A stretch of DNA of 14,229 nt. Source: Mycobacterium sp. (GTDB taxonomy: Bacteria > Actinomycetota > Actinomycetes > Mycobacteriales > Mycobacteriaceae). The notes under the pieces were generated by a model that ran no database searches, had not been told where the DNA came from, and saw only the letters and a program-made list of their open reading frames with translations. The DNA is taken from positions 1-14,229 of the forward strand of contig JAQSXQ010000012.1 in assembly GCA_029256565.1 (NCBI GenBank), in the 5' to 3' direction. Made by a program: the position numbers and the translations under genes. Shown here piece by piece: positions 6,619 through 13,236 of this stretch. How positions within the stretch are numbered: position 1 is the first letter of the stretch; every line of letters begins with the position of its first letter.

Positions 6619-8232
6619 CTAGGGCGCCTTGTGCAGGTCGAATCCCTTGTATCCGGCGTCTGCCACGTCGCGGCAGATGTCCAGGTACACACCGAAACCG
6701 CCGATGAAGAGCATGAATGTTCGGGGCTTGCCCGGGACGTTCGCGCCCATGTACCAGGAGTTGGCTTTCGTGAACAACGTCGCGTCCGCGCGTTGCGCGC
6801 ATTCCGCAATCCAGGCCTCCACCGCGTCGGGGCTGGGTTCGATCGCCTCGTAGCCGTGCTGATCGAGGTATCCGATGGCCTCGGCGATCCAGTTCACGTG
6901 TGCTTCTGCGTGCAGCACCATGTTCGCCAACACCGCTGGCGCTCCGGGTCCGGAAACGAAGAAGAGGTTGGGGAAGCCGTCGGTGCCCAGGCCTAGGTAG
7001 GTGCGTGGCCCACTGGCCCAATCATCGACGAGGCGGTGTCCGCCGCGACCTGCGATGTCGATCTTGGCCAGGGTGCCGGTCATTGCGTCGAACCCAGTAG
7101 CCAAGACCAGCGCGTCGATGTCGTAGTGAGCGTCGGTGGTGGTGATCCCGGTTTCATCGATTGATTCGATCGGCGTCCTGCGGACGCTGACCAACGTGAC
7201 ATTGGACCGGTTGAACGTCTCGAAGTAGTTGGTGTCCGTGCAGATTCGCTTCGTGCCGATGGGATGATCGTCGGGGATCAGCAGATCGGCGACATCTGCA
7301 TCGTCGATGACCGCGCGAATCTTCGCCTCGTAGAACTTTCGGGCTTCCTCGTTGGCTTGCATCGAGATCATCTGATCGCTGAAGGTCTTGGAGAAGAGGA
7401 CCCCACCCAGCTGCCAGCGATTCTCGAAGGCCGCCCGGCGCTCGTCGGGGGTGGCTTCCAGGGTCTTCTTGGGGTGAGCGACGTGCGGCGATCCGCCGCC
7501 GCTGCGCCACGACATCTGCCGCCGCTGCGGATAGGTGGCCTTGATCTCGGCGACCTCGTCGACGGTGAGGGGCCGATTGCCGGCGGGCACGCTGTAGTTT
7601 GGGGTGCGTTGAAAGACGTAGAGCTGCTTGGCTTGTTCGGCAATGATCGGGATCGACTGGATACCCGAGGAGCCTGTGCCGATCACGGCGACGCGCTCGT
7701 CGGTGAAGTCGACGGGTTCATGCGGCCAGTGCGCGGTGTGATACACCGGCCCGTCAAAGGTTTCCAATCCTGGGAAGTCCGGCGTCATCGCGGCCGACAA
7801 GGGCCCGGTCGCCATGACGACGAAGCGGGCCCGCACGACTTCCCCACCATCAGTGGTGACCGTCCACCGGAGGGTCCGTTCGTCGAGAACGGCGCTGTTC
7901 ACCCGGGTATCGAAGGTGACGGCACCACGTAGATCGAGTTCGTCGGCCACCCAGTTGATGTAACGGAGGATCTCGCCTTGCGTGGCGTACTTCTCGGTCC
8001 ACGTCCACTGCTGCTGTAGCTCCTCGGAGAACGAGTAGCAGTAGTCGACGCTCTCCACGTCACACCGTGCGCCCGGGTACCGGTTGTAGTACCACGTGCC
8101 GCCTACGTCAGGCGCCGCCTCGAAGACGCGCACCGACAAACCCTCCGACCGGAACTTGTGTAGGGCATAGAGACCGGCGAACCCGGCGCCTACCACCACG
8201 ACGTCCACGCAGGTCTTCGTAGAGCTGGTCAC
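6619..8232 (-). CDS. Baeyer-Villiger monooxygenase, class A (CHMO/steroid monooxygenase type)
   Basis: FAD- and NADPH-dependent flavoenzyme that inserts oxygen next to a ketone to form an ester or lactone; 537 residues, normal for the family. Visible features are the FAD Rossmann motif GAGFAG (15-20), the segment GGTWYYNRYPGARCD (44-58), the BVMO fingerprint FDGPVYHTAHWP (159-170, matching FxGxxxHxxxW), the NADPH Rossmann motif GTGSSG (185-190), and a GTKR segment holding the conserved arginine of class A enzymes. The start is the GTG at 8232; the frame is open to 8472, but that extension is basic and unlike BVMO N-termini and overlaps the divergent KshB-like gene. A likely substrate is a steroid ketone at C17 or C20 given the neighbours, but BVMOs are promiscuous and the sequence alone does not fix it. 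Confidence 0.93.
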   Translation of the reverse strand: MTSSTKTCVDVVVVGAGFAGLYALHKFRSEGLSVRVFEAAPDVGGTWYYNRYPGARCDVESVDYCYSFSEELQQQWTWTEKYATQGEILRYINWVADELDLRGAVTFDTRVNSAVLDERTLRWTVTTDGGEVVRARFVVMATGPLSAAMTPDFPGLETFDGPVYHTAHWPHEPVDFTDERVAVIGTGSSGIQSIPIIAEQAKQLYVFQRTPNYSVPAGNRPLTVDEVAEIKATYPQRRQMSWRSGGGSPHVAHPKKTLEATPDERRAAFENRWQLGGVLFSKTFSDQMISMQANEEARKFYEAKIRAVIDDADVADLLIPDDHPIGTKRICTDTNYFETFNRSNVTLVSVRRTPIESIDETGITTTDAHYDIDALVLATGFDAMTGTLAKIDIAGRGGHRLVDDWASGPRTYLGLGTDGFPNLFFVSGPGAPAVLANMVLHAEAHVNWIAEAIGYLDQHGYEAIEPSPDAVEAWIAECAQRADATLFTKANSWYMGANVPGKPRTFMLFIGGFGVYLDICRDVADAGYKGFDLHKAP

Positions 8233-8239
8233 CCTCCGT

Positions 8240-8245
8240 ACGGTA
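8240..8245 (-). promoter_or_regulatory. Candidate -10 element for leaderless BVMO mRNA
   Basis: On the minus strand TACCGT (TAnnnT) ends exactly 7 nt before the GTG at 8232, the spacing expected if transcription starts at the first base of the start codon. A GGAGG directly abuts the GTG, too close for normal Shine-Dalgarno use. No good -35 is seen 17 nt further upstream. Leaderless GTG starts are common in mycobacteria; the assignment here is inference. Confidence 0.4.
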
Positions 8246-8274
8246 AGTCGTCCGCGCCGAACGGTTCGCCTGCT

Positions 8275-8289
8275 TCCCGGTGACCGGAC
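8275..8289. promoter_or_regulatory. Candidate operator, copy 2 of the shared palindrome (BVMO / kshB gap)
   Basis: TCCCGGT-G-ACCGGAC, with an 11 bp perfect core CCGGTGACCGG (8277-8287). Read on the minus strand it is GTCCGGT-C-ACCGGGA, aligned with the elements at 4756 and 9470. It is centred about 50 bp upstream of the putative leaderless start of the BVMO gene, a place typical for activator binding, and about 80 bp before the KshB-like ATG. Confidence 0.5.
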
Positions 8290-8324
8290 ACCGCGGCGCC
8301 ACGTCCCGGCCATCGGACCGGCGG

Positions 8325-8350
8325 GGTTGGCGGGCGGCTTCTCGCCAACC
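8325..8350. repeat. Inverted repeat (8 bp arms, 10 nt gap) before the kshB-like gene
   Basis: Perfect arms GGTTGGCG (8325-8332) and CGCCAACC (8343-8350), ending 12 nt before the ATG at 8363. The arm centres are 18 bp apart. It would overlap the promoter or transcription start of the KshB-like operon and could be a repressor site or a leader hairpin. No second copy was found in the window. Confidence 0.45.
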
Positions 8351-8362
8351 AGACTCCTGCCC

Positions 8363-9442
8363 ATGACCGACGTCGACGGCGATGAGCAGATGGTCGACAC
8401 GGGGCGTGGGGTTCTGCTGACGGTGGCCGAGGTCATCGACGAGGGCCCCGACGCCCGCTCGTTGGTGTTCACGATTCCCGGGGATCACCAGGATTGGTTT
8501 GCCTACCGACCAGGACAATTCTTGACGCTGCGGGTGCCCAGCGAGACGACCGGATCAGTCGCGCGCTGCTACTCGCTGGCCAGCTCCCCGCACACCGACC
8601 CTGCACCGAAGGTGACGGTCAAACGCACCACGGGGGGATACGGATCGAACTGGCTGTGCGACAACGTCTCCGAAGGCGATCAGATGGTCGTCCTACCGCC
8701 GGCGGGAGTATTCACGCCCGACAGTCTGGACGCTGACTTCTTGCTCTGGGCGGCCGGCAGCGGCATCACCCCGGTGATGTCGATCCTCAAGTCGGTGCTG
8801 GCAGCAGGGACCGGCAGGGTGGTGTTGTGTTACGCGAATCGCGACGAAGCCTCGGTCATCTTCGCCGCCGAGTTGCGTGACCTCGCCGCACGTTTCGCCG
8901 GCCGACTCACCGTCCTGCACTGGCTGGAGTCTGTGCAGGGCCTTCCCACCCGTGCGCAGATGGCCGGCTTCGTATCCACGGTGTTCGCTGGCTCGGAGAA
9001 CTTCGAGTCCTTCGTGTGCGGGCCTGCGCCATTCATGGCGGTCGTCAAGGACACCCTGCTGGAGGCCGGCGTGCCGCGAGAGCGAATCCATCTCGAGGTG
9101 TTTGCGTCGTTGACCGGTGACCCGTTCGCCGAGGCCACGGTCGCGTCCGCAGCCGATGCGGGCTGCGGTGACGCCGCTACCGTTCGGGTGGATCTCGACG
9201 GTGCCAGTCATCAGCTGGCGTGGCCGCGGGCGGCGACGTTGGTCGACGTCCTGCTCGGTGCGGGCATCGACGTCCCGTACTCCTGCCGGGAAGGTCAGTG
9301 CGGGTCCTGCGCGGCCACCGTCATTCGGGGCGAGGTCGACATGGCCCACTGCGACATCCTCGAACCCGGCGACCTTGCCGAGGGTCTGATCTTGGGGTGT
9401 CAGGCCACCCCCGTGTCCGACGATCTGCACGTCGAGTTTTGA
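8363..9442 (+). CDS. kshB: Ferredoxin-NAD(P) reductase-type oxygenase reductase, KshB-like
   Basis: Electron-transfer component of a Rieske-type oxygenase; in steroid pathways KshB supplies 3-ketosteroid 9-alpha-hydroxylase (KshA). It has 359 residues, the usual KshB length. Domains in order: FAD-binding with RCYS (68-71), NAD-binding with GSGITP (132-137) and CGPAPFM (219-225), and a C-terminal plant-type [2Fe-2S] domain with Cys308, Cys313, Cys316 and Cys346. All cluster ligands are present. The ATG at 8363 has no clear Shine-Dalgarno site; an in-frame start at 8327 would run through the inverted repeat and is disfavoured. It heads the rightward operon and is divergent from the BVMO gene. 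No KshA is in the window, so its partner oxygenase is elsewhere or different; PaaE/HmpX-type reductases share this layout. Confidence 0.88.
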   Translation: MTDVDGDEQMVDTGRGVLLTVAEVIDEGPDARSLVFTIPGDHQDWFAYRPGQFLTLRVPSETTGSVARCYSLASSPHTDPAPKVTVKRTTGGYGSNWLCDNVSEGDQMVVLPPAGVFTPDSLDADFLLWAAGSGITPVMSILKSVLAAGTGRVVLCYANRDEASVIFAAELRDLAARFAGRLTVLHWLESVQGLPTRAQMAGFVSTVFAGSENFESFVCGPAPFMAVVKDTLLEAGVPRERIHLEVFASLTGDPFAEATVASAADAGCGDAATVRVDLDGASHQLAWPRAATLVDVLLGAGIDVPYSCREGQCGSCAATVIRGEVDMAHCDILEPGDLAEGLILGCQATPVSDDLHVEF

Positions 9443-9469
9443 GTCGGCATGTTCTCGAGGCGGGAGGTC

Positions 9470-9484
9470 TTCCGCTGACCGGGA
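9470..9484. promoter_or_regulatory. Candidate operator, copy 3 of the shared palindrome (kshB / hsaA gap)
   Basis: TTCCGCT-G-ACCGGGA, five of seven pairs symmetric. It shares the ACCGGGA half and the CCGCT left half with the element at 4756. It lies in the 108 bp gap between the KshB-like and HsaA-like genes, centred 74 bp before the HsaA-like ATG. This suggests the HsaA-like gene has its own regulated promoter rather than depending only on read-through. Confidence 0.45.
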
Positions 9485-9550
9485 AGGATCGCCGCTCGCG
9501 GCGGCGGAGCGGTACACCATCAAGCGAACCACCGACGACAGGAGCACATC

Positions 9551-10732
9551 ATGACCGAGCGGGTAATGGACCGGCTGCACCAGGTCGCCGATCAGATGCG
9601 CACCCAGGCCGTGGAGTCCGAGAAGATCGGTCAGCTCACCGACGAGACCGTCAAGCTGATGAAGTCCGCGGGCAACATCCGCCTGCTGCAGTCCACTGAG
9701 CATGGCGGCCTGCAGGTTCACCCCCGCGAGTTCGCGGAGACCGTGATGGCCACGGCGGCATTGGATCCGGCCGCCGGTTGGATCAACGGCGTGGTGGGTG
9801 TTCATCCCTATCAGCTGGCCTACGCCGATCCTCGAGTGGCCGCCGAAATCTGGGCCGACGACGTCGACACCTGGGTCGCCTCCCCCTACGCGCCGCAGGG
9901 TGTCGCCACGCCCGTCGATGGCGGGTACGTCTTCAACGGACGGTGGCAGTTCAGCTCGGGGACCGACCACTGCGACTGGATCTTCCTCGGTGCAATGATC
10001 GGCGGTGACGACGGCAGGCCTTTGATGCCGCCGCAGATGTTGCACATGATTCTGCCCCGCAAGGACTACGAGATCGTCGAGGACTCGTGGAACGTCGTGG
10101 GCCTGCGTGGTACCGGCTCCAAGGACGTCATCGTCTCCGATGCGTTCGTCCCGTCCTACCGCACGATGGACGCGATGAAGGTAATGGACGGCAGCGCCCA
10201 GCGCGATGCCGGGATGACCGAGACGCTGTACCTCATGCCGTGGTCGACGATGTTCCCCCTGGGCATCAGCTCGGCGACCATCGGCATCGCCGAAGGCGCG
10301 CTGGCCGCAGCGCTGGACTACCAGCGTCAGCGGGTGAACTCCAGCGGCGTCGCGATCAAGGACGACCCCTACGTCATGTACGCGATCGGTGAGGCTGCCG
10401 CCGACATCAACGCCGCCCGCCAAGAACTCTTGACCAACGCCGACCGCGTCTACGACATGGTCGACGCCGGCCAGGAGGTGTCCTTCGAAGACCGTGCCGC
10501 GGGCCGACGCACTCAGGTACGGGCGGTATGGCGTGCGGTGTCCGCCGTGGACGAGATCTTCGCCCGTTGCGGGGGCAATGCCGCTCGCATGGACAAGCCG
10601 CTGCAACGATATTGGCGCGACGTACACGTCGGCCAGGCGCATGCCATTCACGTCCCCGGCACCGTGTATCACGCTTCGGCGCTGAGTTCGTTGGGCGTCG
10701 ATCCGCAGGGTCCGCTGCGGGCGATGATCTGA
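9551..10732 (+). CDS. hsaA: Flavin-dependent 3-HSA 4-monooxygenase oxygenase subunit, HsaA-like
   Basis: Two-component flavin monooxygenase oxygenase with the acyl-CoA dehydrogenase fold, 393 residues (M. tuberculosis HsaA is about the same). HsaA uses FMNH2 supplied by the reductase HsaB to hydroxylate 3-HSA, the A-ring-aromatised secosteroid, to the catechol 3,4-DHSA. Visible features are the N-terminal helical domain, WQFSSGTDHCDWIFLGA (beta-domain flavin region), NVVGLRGTGSKDVIV, a C-terminal helical bundle with RCGGNAARMDKPLQRYWRD, and the ending DPQGPLRAMI, which I recognise from HsaA-type proteins. AGGAG lies 7 nt before the ATG. The HsaC-like gene follows after 11 nt. No HsaB reductase gene is in the window. 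Homologues acting on other phenols exist, but the tight link with the HsaC-like gene supports the steroid role. Confidence 0.92.
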   Translation: MTERVMDRLHQVADQMRTQAVESEKIGQLTDETVKLMKSAGNIRLLQSTEHGGLQVHPREFAETVMATAALDPAAGWINGVVGVHPYQLAYADPRVAAEIWADDVDTWVASPYAPQGVATPVDGGYVFNGRWQFSSGTDHCDWIFLGAMIGGDDGRPLMPPQMLHMILPRKDYEIVEDSWNVVGLRGTGSKDVIVSDAFVPSYRTMDAMKVMDGSAQRDAGMTETLYLMPWSTMFPLGISSATIGIAEGALAAALDYQRQRVNSSGVAIKDDPYVMYAIGEAAADINAARQELLTNADRVYDMVDAGQEVSFEDRAAGRRTQVRAVWRAVSAVDEIFARCGGNAARMDKPLQRYWRDVHVGQAHAIHVPGTVYHASALSSLGVDPQGPLRAMI

Positions 10733-10743
10733 CGAGGACGTCG

Positions 10744-11652
10744 ATGAATCTGATCAGGGGTTTGGGCTACGTCACCGTTGCGGCCACCGACGTCCCCCGC
10801 TGGCGGCACTTCGCCTTCGCGGTGCTCGGGTTCGCCCAGGGCACCGGGCCCGACCCCGACGCGCTGTATCTGCGGATGGACGAACGTGCGGCTCGCATCG
10901 TGATCGTCCCCGGCGACGTCGACAAGGTCGTCACGGTGGGTTGGGAGGTGCGTGACCACGCCGACCTGGAACGGGTGATGGCGGCCTTGGATTCGGTTGG
11001 GACGCCGTTCAAGCAGCTTTCCTTGGCAGAGGCCGATGCTCGGCGCGCCGAGGAGGTCATCGCCTTCGAGGACCCTGCCGGCACGTCGCTCGAAGTGTTC
11101 CACGGCGCGGTGCTCGACCACAGTCCCGTCATCACGCCGTTCGGTGCGAAGTTCCTGACCGGCGAGCAGGGTCTGGGTCACGTCGTATTGCCCGCGTTGG
11201 ACGTCGACGGACTCTTCGAGTTCTACACCGAGGTCCTGGGTTTCCGGTCACGCGGCGCGTTCCGGGTCCCGGTGCCCCCGGAGTTCGGCCCGGTGCGCGT
11301 GCGCTTCTTGGGCGTCAATCAGCGCCACCACAGCCTGGCGATCTGTCCCTCCCAGAATCTGCGCGATCCAGGCTTGATACATCTGATGGTGGAGGTCGAC
11401 ACCCTCGACGCAGTGGGCCAGGCCCTCGATCGAGTCAACGCCGAGGGATTCCAACTGTCCTCGACGCTGGGTCGGCACACCAACGACAAGATGGTGTCGT
11501 TCTACGTACGTGCCCCCGGCGACTGGGACGTCGAATTCGGCACCGAGGGCATGCGCGTCGACGAATCCGACTACAGCGCCGAGGAGATCACGGCGGACAG
11601 CTACTGGGGACACCAGTGGGTGTCCGACCTTCCCGCCGCCATGCGCCCGTGA
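10744..11652 (+). CDS. hsaC: Extradiol (type I) catechol dioxygenase, HsaC-like
   Basis: Fe(II)-dependent vicinal-oxygen-chelate dioxygenase of 302 residues that would meta-cleave the catechol 3,4-DHSA to 4,9-DSHA. It has two VOC domains, an N-terminal one (about 1-130) and the catalytic C-terminal one (about 140-290). The iron ligands are visible as His146 (GLGHVVLP), His213 (LIHLMVEV) and Glu264 (DVEFGTEG). The accessory residues His195 (QRHHS), His245 (GRHTND) and Tyr254 are present too, so it should be active. Length and ligand spacing match BphC/HsaC. The frame is open upstream to 10528 inside the HsaA-like gene; the ATG at 10744, with an upstream GAGG, is the natural start. Its TGA overlaps the GTG of the next gene. 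Confidence 0.93.
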   Translation: MNLIRGLGYVTVAATDVPRWRHFAFAVLGFAQGTGPDPDALYLRMDERAARIVIVPGDVDKVVTVGWEVRDHADLERVMAALDSVGTPFKQLSLAEADARRAEEVIAFEDPAGTSLEVFHGAVLDHSPVITPFGAKFLTGEQGLGHVVLPALDVDGLFEFYTEVLGFRSRGAFRVPVPPEFGPVRVRFLGVNQRHHSLAICPSQNLRDPGLIHLMVEVDTLDAVGQALDRVNAEGFQLSSTLGRHTNDKMVSFYVRAPGDWDVEFGTEGMRVDESDYSAEEITADSYWGHQWVSDLPAAMRP

Positions 11653-13115
11653 CGGCCCCCGTCGAAGTGGCACCCGTCGACGCGGCCACGATCACCACGT
11701 GGGATGAGGAAGCCGACGTCGTGATCGCCGGGTATGGCGTCGCCGGCGCAGCAGCGGCGGTGGAGGCCGCGCGCGCCGGCGCCGAAGTCCTGGTTCTGGA
11801 ACGCAGCGGCTCGTGGGGTGGTGCTGCGTCGATGGCCGGTGGTTTCATCTACCTCGGCGCTGGGACCGCACTCCAAACCGCATGCGGCTTCACGGATTCC
11901 GTCGACGCGATGGCGTCGTTTCTCAATGCCGCGATGGGCCCCGGCGCCGACGAGCAACGGATCACCGATTACTGCGCGGGCAGCGTGGCGCACTTCGACT
12001 GGTTGGTCGGCTGCGGAATTCCGTTCAAGGCGGAGTTCTTCGACGAGCCCGGCTGGGAGCCGATGGGCGACCAGGGACTGATGTACAGCGGTGGAGAGAA
12101 TTCCTACCCGTTCAACACCATCGCCAGTCCGGCCCCGCGGGGCCACGTGCCGCGAATGCAGAACAAGAAGCAGGGCGAATCCAGCGCCGGGTTCATCATG
12201 ATGAAGGGCCTGGTCGAGACCGCAGCCGCCGCTGGGACGCGCGCGCTCTACGACGTGCGGGTGCAAACCCTGATCGTGGGGTCCGACGGCCGGGTGGTGG
12301 GCATCAGATGCCGACGCTTCGGTGCCACCATCGACGTCCGGGCGCGACGTGGAGTCGTGCTGGCCACCGGGAGCTTCGCCTACAACGACGCGATGGTGGC
12401 CCGGTACGCGCCGCGCATCGCCGGCCGGCCCGCGGCGTCCATCGAACAGCACGACGGGCAGGCCATCCGGATGGCCCAGGCCCTGGGCGCGGATCTGGCA
12501 CACATGGACGCCACCGAGGTCGCGCTGTTCATCGATCCGCAACAGCTCGCGCGCGGTGTGCTGGTCAACGAGCGTGGTCAGCGTTTCGTCGCCGAGGACA
12601 CCTATCCCGGCCGCGCCGGGCAGCTGACCCTCTATCACCAGAACAACACCGCCTACCTGATCCTCGACGACGATGCCCAGCGCGACGCCCTGGCGTCGCC
12701 GTCGCCGCAGCTGATGATGCGCCCACCCACCTGGGTGTGCGAGACGGTTGCAGAGCTGGAGGCCGAGATGGGATTGCCCACCGGGTCCCTGCAGGCGACC
12801 ATTGCTGCCTACAACGACGGCGCGGTGCAAGGCGAAGATCCGTTGCTGCACAAGAAGAGTCGGTGGCTGCGGCCACTCGGTTCGCCGGTGGCCGCCATTG
12901 ATCTGCGGGAGTCGACTGGCGGATTCACCCTCGGCGGTCTGCACACCACGCTCCAGGGCGAGGTGTTGCACGTCAGCGGACACCCGATCCCCGGTCTGTT
13001 CGCGGCGGGTCGATGCTCCGCGGGCCTGGCAGCGTGGGGGTACGCCAGCGGGGTGTCGCTCGGAGACGGCAGCTTCTACGGCCGTCGCGCCGGAGGCGCC
13101 GCCGCCTCGAGCTGA
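11649..13115 (+). CDS. FAD-dependent 3-ketosteroid delta-4-(5-alpha)-dehydrogenase-like flavoprotein
   Basis: Flavoprotein of the FRD/SDH and KstD superfamily, 488 residues. It has the FAD motif GYGVAGAAAAVEAA (28-41) followed by LER, a central substrate domain, and a C-terminal FAD segment GLFAAGRCSAG...WGYASGVSLGDGS. Tyr319 (DTYPGR), Tyr465 and Ser467 (GYASG) line up with Tyr319, Tyr466 and Ser468 that I recall as the active-site residues of the delta-4-(5-alpha)-dehydrogenase of Rhodococcus jostii. The length also matches that enzyme rather than the longer (over 500 residues) delta-1-KstD. It would introduce the 4,5 double bond into a 5-alpha-3-ketosteroid. Start: the GTG at 11649 overlaps the HsaC-like stop as GTGA; an open stretch from 11616 lies inside the previous gene. 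Another KstD-family specificity is the main alternative. Confidence 0.83.
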   Translation: MTAPVEVAPVDAATITTWDEEADVVIAGYGVAGAAAAVEAARAGAEVLVLERSGSWGGAASMAGGFIYLGAGTALQTACGFTDSVDAMASFLNAAMGPGADEQRITDYCAGSVAHFDWLVGCGIPFKAEFFDEPGWEPMGDQGLMYSGGENSYPFNTIASPAPRGHVPRMQNKKQGESSAGFIMMKGLVETAAAAGTRALYDVRVQTLIVGSDGRVVGIRCRRFGATIDVRARRGVVLATGSFAYNDAMVARYAPRIAGRPAASIEQHDGQAIRMAQALGADLAHMDATEVALFIDPQQLARGVLVNERGQRFVAEDTYPGRAGQLTLYHQNNTAYLILDDDAQRDALASPSPQLMMRPPTWVCETVAELEAEMGLPTGSLQATIAAYNDGAVQGEDPLLHKKSRWLRPLGSPVAAIDLRESTGGFTLGGLHTTLQGEVLHVSGHPIPGLFAAGRCSAGLAAWGYASGVSLGDGSFYGRRAGGAAASS

Positions 13116-13133
13116 TCGCCACCCCAACTCGAC

Positions 13134-13165
13134 AGCCGCTCGACACCTCGTTGTGTCGAGCGGCT
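13134..13165. terminator. Strong hairpin, probable intrinsic terminator of the rightward operon
   Basis: A perfect 13 bp stem, AGCCGCTCGACAC paired with GTGTCGAGCGGCT, around a 6 nt loop, starting 19 nt after the stop codon at 13115. Only a short, interrupted T-rich tail (TTCGTT) follows, which is common for actinobacterial terminators. It separates the catabolic operon from the regulator gene. Confidence 0.8.
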
Positions 13166-13176
13166 TCGTTCGTCCG

Positions 13177-13206
13177 GTGACGTGACAGCGACCACATCGC
13201 TATGCT
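13177..13206 (+). promoter_or_regulatory. Candidate promoter of the IclR-family gene
   Basis: The -10-like TATGCT (13201-13206, TAnnnT) is preceded by GTGACG (13177-13182) with an 18 nt spacer. The proposed start near 13213 would fall at the edge of the AT-rich palindrome. A weak relative of the shared palindrome, GTCCGGT-G-ACGTGAC (13172-13186), overlaps the -35. This is inference from pattern only. Confidence 0.4.
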
Positions 13207-13215
13207 ACAAACAGT

Positions 13216-13236
13216 CATATACCTACTAGGTATATG
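13216..13236. promoter_or_regulatory. AT-rich perfect palindrome, candidate operator of the regulator gene
   Basis: CATATACCT-ACT-AGGTATATG: 9 bp perfect arms around 3 nt, markedly AT-rich in this GC-rich DNA. It sits just downstream of the proposed -10 and 30 bp before the ATG, the classical place for a repressor. A second offset pair, GCTACA (13204-13209) and TGTAGC (13235-13240), brackets it. It is unlike the TCCCGGT-n-ACCGGGA elements. Confidence 0.65.

Noticed and set aside
6617..7021. N-terminal extension of the SDR frame into the BVMO gene
   Set aside because: No SDR similarity before MGTYAVTG; the Rossmann motif begins right after the ATG at 6616, as usual.
9486..9515. CCGCTC/GAGCGG arms in the kshB-hsaA gap
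   Set aside because: Only 6 bp arms of simple GC-rich sequence, likely chance; not listed as a terminator because no T-tract follows.
8693..10672. A 659-codon open frame on the minus strand across the KshB- and HsaA-like genes
   Set aside because: Same artefact: antisense to two well-supported genes, His/Gly/Val-rich, no domain, no ribosome-binding site that stands out.
11601..13127. A 508-codon open frame on the minus strand spanning the delta-4-dehydrogenase gene
   Set aside because: It is antisense to a gene with clear FAD and active-site motifs. Its translation is rich in His, Arg, Gly and Gln with no recognisable domain, as expected from GC-biased third positions read on the other strand.
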